Virus record (IMG/VR): IMGVR_UViG_3300018405_000018
Location: 1 to 63,174 of that record
Reading direction: 5' to 3' (one strand)
DNA from: a virus
Length of the DNA stretch: 63,174 nucleotides
Shown: piece after piece, positions 57,224 to 63,174 of the stretch
How the letters are laid out: each line of letters starts with the position of its first letter
Position numbering within the stretch: the stretch's first letter is position 1
Position numbers and translations under genes: made by a program
Notes under the pieces: generated by a model
Seen by the model: only the letters and a program-made list of their open reading frames with translations
Told to the model about the DNA's origin: nothing
The model's database searches: none

Positions 57224-57865
57224 TTATTTTGTTTTTGCGAAAACGCCCCCAGACAGCCACTTCATAATCTCTTTCTTGAAGTATTTCTGGGCAGCTGGGT
57301 CATGTCTGACCTGTTCTGCAAGCGTCAAGATGCGATTGCCATTTTTGGCTTGTTCCAAGGACTCATAAACGAGTCCTGGGTAGGCATTAGGGGCTGATGG
57401 TGTAACAACAATGTCGTAGGTGATGAACTGGAACCCAGATACGTTACCGCCTTCATTGACGTTACCAGCACCACGACTTGAGACACCAATCTTGACACCG
57501 CTACGAAGCAGTTCTTGAGCAATGTTCCCCATCGGAGTGTTGATCAGTTTTGCCTTACCGTAGGCGTCGTTGCCGTTCATCCACATTTCTGTGATCACGT
57601 GCGAAATGCGGTCGCTGTTGATCTGAAGCGTTTGTGGGTGATCCAACTCACCAAAAATCCCATTACATTCTTTGATACGCTGTTGGGCGTTCTGAACTGC
57701 TGCTGAGATTTCATTGATCGGATAGTTACGGCCATTGCGATTCTTGATAGAGCTTTGCATACAGATTCCTGTAAGCCACATGCTCTTGCCGTCAGAAGAC
57801 GACTCTTGAATCACACGAGCTTCGCCTGGTGTGAATTCTTCGACGAGTAAGAGTGGAGTAGTCAT
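57224..57865 (-). CDS. gp21: Prohead core maturation protease
   Basis: 213 residues, equal in size to T4 gp21 (212). S77-type serine protease: catalytic histidine H76 in FGELDHP, serine in IGVSSRGAG (S129/S130), and the conserved ICMQSSIKNRNGRNYP near the N terminus. A VVTPSAPNAYPG segment follows, as in prohead proteases generally. It sits inside the prohead, removes the scaffold and trims gp23 and other head proteins at (L/I)-x-E sites. Transcribed with the acidic core protein upstream; the gap is 38 bases. Confidence 0.95.
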   Translation of the reverse strand: MTTPLLLVEEFTPGEARVIQESSSDGKSMWLTGICMQSSIKNRNGRNYPINEISAAVQNAQQRIKECNGIFGELDHPQTLQINSDRISHVITEMWMNGNDAYGKAKLINTPMGNIAQELLRSGVKIGVSSRGAGNVNEGGNVSGFQFITYDIVVTPSAPNAYPGLVYESLEQAKNGNRILTLAEQVRHDPAAQKYFKKEIMKWLSGGVFAKTK

Positions 57866-57903
57866 TTAAATGCCCCCGTTAGGTTTGAGTCAGAAAGAAC
57901 TGA

Positions 57904-58218
57904 TTAGCAGCTTTTCTGCATCTTACCTTTTTTGCCCTTACCTTCTTCGTCCTCTTCACCTTTCTTTTTTAGGAAAGCTGGACGCTTATCTTCCTTTTCA
58001 TCTTTGTCCTCGCCGGAACCTTCATCTTTGTCCTCGCCGGAACCTTCATCTTTGTCCTCGCCGGAACCTTCATCTTCATCTTTGTCTGCTTTCTCACCCA
58101 GCACTTCTTGGGTCTTCAAACGCAGGTACTCGTGGAACGCTTCCTTAGCAGCTGCTGCATCTTCATTAACGATAGATGTAACAACCGTTTCCAGGTATTG
58201 TTTCATTTCTTTAGTCAT
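57904..58218 (-). CDS. Acidic/lysine-rich prohead core protein (gp67/gp68 position)
   Basis: 104 residues from the ATG at 58218, nine bases after GGAG; the frame is open 13 codons further without a ribosome site. A helical start (MTKEMKQYLETVVTSIVNED, AFHEYLRLKTQEVLGE) is followed by three exact EDKDEGSG repeats and a lysine-rich tail (KGEEDEEGKGKKGKMQK). T4 carries small charged core proteins gp67 and gp68 between gp20 and gp21, so position and composition both fit. The strongly mixed charge suggests a disordered tail that fills the core. Sequence identity to T4 gp67 is not visible by eye. Confidence 0.7.
   Translation of the reverse strand: MTKEMKQYLETVVTSIVNEDAAAAKEAFHEYLRLKTQEVLGEKADKDEDEGSGEDKDEGSGEDKDEGSGEDKDEKEDKRPAFLKKKGEEDEEGKGKKGKMQKSC
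58001..58072 (-). repeat. Three tandem 24-bp repeats in core protein gene
   Basis: Three perfect copies of a 24-bp unit (58001-58024, 58025-58048, 58049-58072) encode EDKDEGSG. Perfect DNA identity implies recent expansion. Confidence 0.92.
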
Positions 58219-58273
58219 AGTAATTGCTCCTTTTGCAAAAAGATTCACCGGCTCCATTTTGGGGCCTGTTCAA

Positions 58274-58281
58274 TATTTATC
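58274..58281 (-). promoter_or_regulatory. Late-type promoter GATAAATA
   Basis: GATAAATA on the minus strand, 55 bases before the core protein ATG at 58218; drives the core protein and the protease. Confidence 0.68.
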
Positions 58282-58313
58282 AGTACGATGTTGTTTTTCG
58301 CGGGTTTTTTATT

Positions 58314-59948
58314 TTATGCTGCGGGAGCGCCTTGATTTGGTTGAGGATTTTCGGGACCACCACCTTCAAGTTCTCCTCCTAAGTCGCCTGTGTCACCGCC
58401 AGCTTCCATGCCACCTAAGTCCATGCCTGCAACCATCCCTGGGCCATCCATTCCAGCATCTTCAGCCGGAACGTAGATTGCTCTGAGGTCTTCCATTCCG
58501 CCATTCGGGTTCAAGCCTAGTTCCTCACGACGCATCCGCTCGTTCGTCAGAATTTCTTCATCAGTCAACTGCAGATATTTCTTCATCGTGAATCGTGGAG
58601 ACAAGAACTGAACACCTGAAGCCGTCTGGAATGTGTTCAACAACGCGTTGTCAAGTTCTTGGCGACGGTAGATACCAAAGTTCTCAGGCTCAGGCAATGA
58701 AATGTTGAAGATTGCAGGATCGACGTGGATACCAACGTTGCGAAGATAACGCTTGAATTCCTTATCCATGATTCTAGCGATGTACCCCTGCAGGCGTTTG
58801 ACATACATAGCAAACCGCAATTCTTGAATGTATGCTGTGCCAACTTTACCGTCATTCACAGTAGCACCATCGGTACCCTCGCGCATATACGATAGAGGAA
58901 TACGAAGACCACGAAACACCTTCCATTGGAAGTATTCCAAGTCAGCGAGTTCGCCAAGCCCTTGACCACCAGGCAACGTCTCAACCTTCGATCCGCGGCC
59001 GTCTGGACGCTGTGCAAAGAAAAAGTCCTCACTCATAGCCTGTGGGTTATAGACGGAATCAACTTGATCAACGCCACCGCCTGCTGTTGGGATCTTACGC
59101 TGACGGATCTCATTCTTGATTCCTTCCAAGTATGCCTTAACACGTTGAGGAGGCATTTTGCCAACATCGATGTAGAAAACACGACGTTCCGGAGCACGCT
59201 GAATGCGGTAAATCAGGATAGCATCTTCCAGCAGTTCTTTTTGTTTTTGAGCACGATAGATTGCACGAAGGGCAGATTCACCAAACGGTGCTGCTTCGGA
59301 CATATCATCGTTCAATGAAAACACGATTACCTCATCAGACGAGAACGTATCAACCATCTCTGTCGAGTATGACCCGAAGTGACCAACAGGATTGCTGTAT
59401 GGAGAATTAGGGGTTTTTGCGTCACGACGGATCTGCCAGCCGACAACGCGTGTCATGTCACGGTCATCAACAATCGCTGCGACAACGTTTTTTGGATGGA
59501 CGTATTCCCACCTTTGTGTCTCTTTATGACGGATGAAGAAACAGTCACCGTACTTAATCGTCACACGAGCAACAGCAAACAAACGGTTCCGCCAGTCGTG
59601 CATATCACACCAGTATCTCAGCGCTGACTTCAATGTCAGTACCGTACTTGTTGGGATGTGCTCTGTCTTTTCAGACACAATGTTCAGGTCCAACGGCATC
59701 TCTTGGTTTGGGTCTGAACCGATCATCTCTTCTGCTATCGTATCAAGAGATCGTGCAATTTCAACATCGTTGTCCATTAGGTCATATTCACGATAACGTG
59801 TGATACGTGATGCTGAACCTTGGATTAGACGCTGGTACCAAGTGTAGTTGGAGTACGCGCCTTGGTCTCCTACACCTTGACTGTCCGTCATTGTTGTTAC
59901 GCCTGGTTTTGGCGTAACAACTTTAAAATAATTTGAGAACTTTGCCAT
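58314..59948 (-). CDS. gp20: Portal vertex protein
   Basis: 544 residues (T4 gp20 is 524). T4-type portal hallmarks are YREYDLMDNDVEIARSLDTI, DPNQEMPLDLN, RIQRAPERRVFYIDVGKMPP (the best-known gp20 signature), EDFFFAQRPDGRGSKVETLP, GGQGLGELADLEYFQWKVFR and LRIPLSYM. The C-terminal 70 residues are glycine/acid rich (GMDGPGMVAGMDLGGMEAGG) and probably flexible. Twelve copies form the ring that starts head assembly, docks the terminase and later binds the neck. Single-gene unit with its own late-type promoter. Confidence 0.98.
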   Translation of the reverse strand: MAKFSNYFKVVTPKPGVTTMTDSQGVGDQGAYSNYTWYQRLIQGSASRITRYREYDLMDNDVEIARSLDTIAEEMIGSDPNQEMPLDLNIVSEKTEHIPTSTVLTLKSALRYWCDMHDWRNRLFAVARVTIKYGDCFFIRHKETQRWEYVHPKNVVAAIVDDRDMTRVVGWQIRRDAKTPNSPYSNPVGHFGSYSTEMVDTFSSDEVIVFSLNDDMSEAAPFGESALRAIYRAQKQKELLEDAILIYRIQRAPERRVFYIDVGKMPPQRVKAYLEGIKNEIRQRKIPTAGGGVDQVDSVYNPQAMSEDFFFAQRPDGRGSKVETLPGGQGLGELADLEYFQWKVFRGLRIPLSYMREGTDGATVNDGKVGTAYIQELRFAMYVKRLQGYIARIMDKEFKRYLRNVGIHVDPAIFNISLPEPENFGIYRRQELDNALLNTFQTASGVQFLSPRFTMKKYLQLTDEEILTNERMRREELGLNPNGGMEDLRAIYVPAEDAGMDGPGMVAGMDLGGMEAGGDTGDLGGELEGGGPENPQPNQGAPAA

Positions 59949-59981
59949 CAGAAAATGTCCATACGCGCGTTGGTTATGTAC

Positions 59982-59989
59982 TATTTATC
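59982..59989 (-). promoter_or_regulatory. Late-type promoter GATAAATA
   Basis: GATAAATA on the minus strand, 33 bases before the portal ATG at 59948. Confidence 0.72.
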
Positions 59990-60019
59990 ACGACTAACCG
60001 TTAGGGGATGTTACCCTGG

Positions 60020-62842
60020 TTACAAGTATTGGAAAGACGCTGCAGCTAAGCCTGAGCTTTTACGAACAGAATCACGATTGCGTTCTTTTTCTTTTTCTGT
60101 TAGTGTCATAGCTATCAGTTGTCGGTTAGCTAAATCAACAAGCGTTGGAACATTGTCGGCAACGGTTTTTAGGTAGTTATTTGCTTCTGTTGCTACTGTG
60201 AGATGCTTGATCTGGTTCTCGATTGTCTGAGCGATCGAGAGGCGGTCCTTATCTGTTTCGTCTTCTGCCTTCTTCTCTTCATCAGTAACTTTGTCATCAC
60301 GTTGCGACGTTGGCTCAGCAATCTTGGCGGGTGTTGTTGGTGTTACGGCTCTTGCCGTTGCAGACTGTTGAGACGGAGCAACAGCAGCAGTTGGTGTTTG
60401 AACTACTTGTTGAATGTTGGGGGTTGCTTTTGCAACTTCGCTATCTGCTTGTGGCGGATTCATCCAATCATAAATCAACCCACCCAGGGTTTGTCCTTGT
60501 TCGCCTGTTGCTTTCTGGACCAACCCATTGACAACATCATTAACAAAGTTGTTGCCACTCCCACCTCGCAGGATCCCATCTTCACCGACCAACGCCTGCC
60601 CGGCTCCGGCTATTCCTATGCCCGCAGCGCTAGCAGCCGCTACCCCACCAGCTGTCACACCACCAAGTATGCCAAGTCCAGCACGTCCAACGTTCATTAA
60701 CGAGCCACCCGCACGAGAGGCAATCTGTCCCAGGCGGCCTCTGGTTCCGCGATCACGGGTGTCGTCAACCCCGTCAATCGGCGGAAAGTCTATGCCACCC
60801 CCACGATCTCTCCCACCACCGCGGCCGAACCACCCTTTGACCTTATCCAGCAAGCCGTCGAAACTTTTTGATCCCTTGAACAAAGCTACTGTGTGAGCAA
60901 CCATTGCTGCCGAGTGACCCATCATTACAGGAACGAGCAATGCTGTACCACCCGCCAACTGAATAATCGGGTTCTTTAGAATACCAAGCCCGCGTTGAAC
61001 CGCCTCGTTAATTGTTTGACCGATTTCACCTATTTGTCCCATGGTGTCAGCTGTCGCTTGCGGATTGCCCATAGCAGATTGAGCCTGTGCAGTGTTAAAG
61101 ACTGCCATTCCTCGTTCATCGTATCCAGTTTTGTCCGCTAGTGCTTCGGTGTATAGTTGTGTGCCAAAGTTGCTGCTGCCAAGACCACTCATAATACCTT
61201 GGTTGAGCTGATTTTGGAATTCTGCCATCCTTCTGTTTTCTTCTTCCGTCAGCATTGAAGCGGGCTTCATCGCAAGCCGAATCATCTCATCGCCACCACT
61301 AATCCCCATAGCCCCTGCCAGAGCAGCCTGTTTAACCGCTTGCTGGAAGCGAGATTTTGGTCTTTGGTTTTGCATCTCCATTTGTTTTTTCAACATTGCA
61401 CGCGTCTGCTCTTCGGATATACCACGGAGACGGTTTTCTCTGTACCGAGCAGCAACAGAGTCAGCGATAGCAACACGTTCAGCTTCTGTTGTTGCCAAAC
61501 GCATTTGATACATCGATTCTTCATTCTCCATGATGTCACGCATTGACGTGTTGAATTCTTCTAACGTCATTCCTGTGACAGCGTGTATTGACTTAAAAGT
61601 CTCTCCCATTGCTCGCACACGATCTGTTGTTGGACGAACACCCATGTTGGCAAACATTTCCATTTGCTGTGCAGCAAATTTGGCCGCTTCAGCTCTGCTA
61701 GCAACGTTGCCGTCGAGTTGTTGTGCAGTAGCTGATAATGTGTTGAGACTTTCTGTCATTCCGCCAGCTGCTAACATACCACGTCGGTATTCACCCGTCA
61801 TCTCCATAAACTCTGTTGGAGACATGTTCAGCTGCGATACTTGTGCTTGCTGCACCACATCCAGAATACCAACAGAGCGGTTAAGTCCAGTTTGAATTTG
61901 CGTGAAGATCCCGTTGACACCCATTGCAACACCGAAGAAACCGGTGTTTTCCATTGCGTTGATGAAGTTCTCCGTCATTCGTCCAACAGCACCTTTGACG
62001 TCAACTTTTCTGAATTCATCAACCGCTTTGGTAAGTTCTACCTGCGTTTCTGCCATACTGGCTTCTATTAGAGGGATTTGCCCAGACAGCGCGGTAAGAT
62101 TGTTGTTTATGGAATGAATGTTTGCAACATAACGAACCATCCCAGCCTTGAGATCATCATGAAGTTTCTGCTCTTCATCAAGACGTTTTTGTTCTTCCTC
62201 AAGCTCACGTTTAGCCAAATCCGCCAATGTCTGAGCGGTTTCGATTTCCTTCTGTGTACCATCCAGACCTGCTTGGAACAGCGCTGCCTGAGCCGTCGAA
62301 TAAGCTGCACTTTTAGCATCTACTTTAGACTGAATACTTGCAATCGTGTTAGCGCGTGACTGCAGTTGTTTTTCCTGCTCTTTGTAAGCGTCAGACAGCT
62401 TTTGTTTTTCCGCTTCCTCGTCGGTTATCTGCTTCTGTATTTCTTTTAGCTTACGTTGGTGGAGCTGTTCAGATTCTTTAAGATGTTCTGCTCGCTGGCG
62501 TGCTTCAGCAGCATTTAGTTGCCACGTTTCGTAAAAGAAAAACGATTGATTGTTGAGACGTCGCTCAAACATCGCTCGCTCACGGTTAACAGCCTGATCG
62601 AGCTTGGTGTTAGTGATTACATCACCAGCTTTTTGTATCTGACTCTCCAACGTGCGGATAAACCTATCCATCCCACGGTCAAATGAATCGGCTTGTACAG
62701 ATGAGCTGCTACCAACTTTCCGCAGCACAGCCGCCATGTTGTCAGCAGCATTGATCATTTGATTGCCAGCGCTATTCATCTGCGCAACTATAGACGCTAA
62801 CGTTCTGCTCAACTCAGCTGCTTGTTGGTCGGTACCCGCCAT
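60020..62842 (-). CDS. Tail tape-measure protein candidate (940 aa)
   Basis: Plan typical of tape measures: a helical N terminus, a long coiled coil from about 110 to 250 (RQRAEHLKESEQLHQRKLKE, KRELEEEQKRLDEEQKL), a helical middle with NGIFTQIQTGLNRSVGILDV, then hydrophobic stretches (IQLAGGTALLVPVMMG and GGVTAGGVAAASAAGIGIAG) and a proline/threonine-rich linker before a helical end. These proteins fill the tail tube, set its length and may form a channel in the host membrane. T4 gp29 is 590 residues; I see no direct identity. The divergent gp26/gp51-type baseplate gene next door, in T4 part of the hub cluster with gp29, supports the call. A packed internal head protein is the alternative. 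Confidence 0.6.
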   Translation of the reverse strand: MAGTDQQAAELSRTLASIVAQMNSAGNQMINAADNMAAVLRKVGSSSSVQADSFDRGMDRFIRTLESQIQKAGDVITNTKLDQAVNRERAMFERRLNNQSFFFYETWQLNAAEARQRAEHLKESEQLHQRKLKEIQKQITDEEAEKQKLSDAYKEQEKQLQSRANTIASIQSKVDAKSAAYSTAQAALFQAGLDGTQKEIETAQTLADLAKRELEEEQKRLDEEQKLHDDLKAGMVRYVANIHSINNNLTALSGQIPLIEASMAETQVELTKAVDEFRKVDVKGAVGRMTENFINAMENTGFFGVAMGVNGIFTQIQTGLNRSVGILDVVQQAQVSQLNMSPTEFMEMTGEYRRGMLAAGGMTESLNTLSATAQQLDGNVASRAEAAKFAAQQMEMFANMGVRPTTDRVRAMGETFKSIHAVTGMTLEEFNTSMRDIMENEESMYQMRLATTEAERVAIADSVAARYRENRLRGISEEQTRAMLKKQMEMQNQRPKSRFQQAVKQAALAGAMGISGGDEMIRLAMKPASMLTEEENRRMAEFQNQLNQGIMSGLGSSNFGTQLYTEALADKTGYDERGMAVFNTAQAQSAMGNPQATADTMGQIGEIGQTINEAVQRGLGILKNPIIQLAGGTALLVPVMMGHSAAMVAHTVALFKGSKSFDGLLDKVKGWFGRGGGRDRGGGIDFPPIDGVDDTRDRGTRGRLGQIASRAGGSLMNVGRAGLGILGGVTAGGVAAASAAGIGIAGAGQALVGEDGILRGGSGNNFVNDVVNGLVQKATGEQGQTLGGLIYDWMNPPQADSEVAKATPNIQQVVQTPTAAVAPSQQSATARAVTPTTPAKIAEPTSQRDDKVTDEEKKAEDETDKDRLSIAQTIENQIKHLTVATEANNYLKTVADNVPTLVDLANRQLIAMTLTEKEKERNRDSVRKSSGLAAASFQYL

Positions 62843-62873
62843 CTGCTTTACCTTAAAACATCATTTGTGAGGC

Positions 62874-62881
62874 TATTTATG
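62874..62881 (-). promoter_or_regulatory. Late-type promoter CATAAATA (minus, divergent pair)
   Basis: CATAAATA, 31 bases before the tape-measure ATG at 62842; back-to-back with the plus-strand site at 62907. Confidence 0.7.
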
Positions 62882-62906
62882 GTGTGTTGCCCCTGTTGTT
62901 CGCGAT

Positions 62907-62914
62907 GATAAATA
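62907..62914 (+). promoter_or_regulatory. Late-type promoter GATAAATA (plus, divergent pair)
   Basis: GATAAATA on the plus strand, 24 bases before the ATG at 62939. Confidence 0.72.
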
Positions 62915-62938
62915 ACAGGCCGCATAGGAGATGCTAAT

Positions 62939-63174
62939 ATGTCAGAAACAAAAAACCCACTAATGCAACGCTTGCAAATTCCAGGCGAAACATTTCGCCT
63001 GCCTTCACAAGGGTTGTTCTATACGAACAGTGAACTGACGGATGACGTAACCAACGGCGAGGTTCACGTCTTTCCAATGACAGCGTATGACGAGATAGTG
63101 TTTAAGACGCCGGACATGTTGCTGTCCGGCAAGGCAATCGATGAGGTGTTCCAACGATGCATTCCTCAGATCAA
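62939..63174 (+). CDS. Baseplate hub assembly protein, gp26/gp51 type, 3' end beyond window
   Basis: 78 codons are visible, starting after GGAG. The sequence matches the T4 baseplate protein family that includes gp26 and gp51: IPGETFRLPSQGLFYTNSEL, then GEVHVFPMTAYDEIVFKTPD, MLLSGKAIDEVFQRCIPQI. The segments P-x-E-x-F-x-L-P-S-x-G, H-V-x-P-M-T-A-x-D-E and L-L-x-G-K-A are the parts conserved in this family. In T4 these proteins are needed to build the baseplate hub. An earlier ATG at 62931 is out of frame. Transcribed from a plus-strand late-type promoter, so it probably opens a baseplate operon that continues to the right. Confidence 0.82.
   Translation, partial: MSETKNPLMQRLQIPGETFRLPSQGLFYTNSELTDDVTNGEVHVFPMTAYDEIVFKTPDMLLSGKAIDEVFQRCIPQI

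Noticed and set aside
1-63174. tRNA genes, integrase, transposase or insertion-sequence ends
   Set aside because: All gaps are shorter than about 130 bases and filled by promoters, hairpins or ribosome sites; no cloverleaf or terminal inverted repeats with a transposase were seen. A tRNA scan would settle it.

Overview
The window is a 63 kb piece of a large T4-like tailed phage (contractile-tail myovirus, Caudoviricetes). The basis is a complete set of recognisable T4-type virion genes: portal (gp20), prohead protease (gp21), scaffold (gp22), major capsid protein (gp23), neck/tail completion (gp13-, gp14- and gp15-like), sheath (gp18), tube (gp19), gp4-like head completion, both terminase subunits (gp16/gp17), a tape-measure candidate and the start of a gp26/gp51-type baseplate protein. 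Base composition looks moderate and I see no tRNA, integrase or lysogeny gene. The host cannot be named from this sequence; the GFTGS collagen-like fibres are a style I associate with aquatic T4-like phages.

Layout. Positions 1-36811 are an adhesion block: about 19 tail-fibre or accessory genes, nearly all on the minus strand. They include three collagen-like fibres, one mixed fibre with a collagen-like region, an S74 self-cleaving fibre, two fibres sharing a C-terminal DLAEKY-type module, and two gp53-like short fibres with a tail-assembly chaperone between them. One 1124-residue plus-strand glycosyltransferase/methyltransferase fusion (21767-25141) interrupts the block, with its own sigma70-like promoter and terminator. 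Positions 36920-39270 hold four accessory genes: an orphan plus-strand gene, a SWIM-type zinc protein with a capsid-targeting-like N terminus, a kinase-only polynucleotide kinase and an HNH-like endonuclease. Positions 39353-62842 carry packaging, tail and head genes on the minus strand, with one small plus-strand zinc-finger gene at 46877. A plus-strand baseplate gene begins at 62939.

Regulation is unusually readable. Twenty-seven copies of NATAAATA, matching the T4 late-promoter core TATAAATA, sit mostly 22-43 bases before the first gene of a transcription unit; N is mostly C or G. Several are fused to the T-tract of the preceding hairpin terminator. Only two units have good sigma70-like promoters instead: the glycosyltransferase gene and a 57-residue protein at 52548-52721. 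This suggests that these two are expressed early while everything around them is late.

Intergenic stretches are all shorter than about 130 bases and are occupied by promoters, hairpins or ribosome binding sites; no gene-free stretch exceeds 300 bases. The most unusual items are a gp13-like neck protein carrying eleven W-Y/F-D/N repeats, the four-domain glycosyltransferase/FkbM fusion, six dispersed copies of a 188-bp fibre module, the early-type single-gene cassette inside the late region, and capsid-targeting-like N termini on non-structural-looking proteins.
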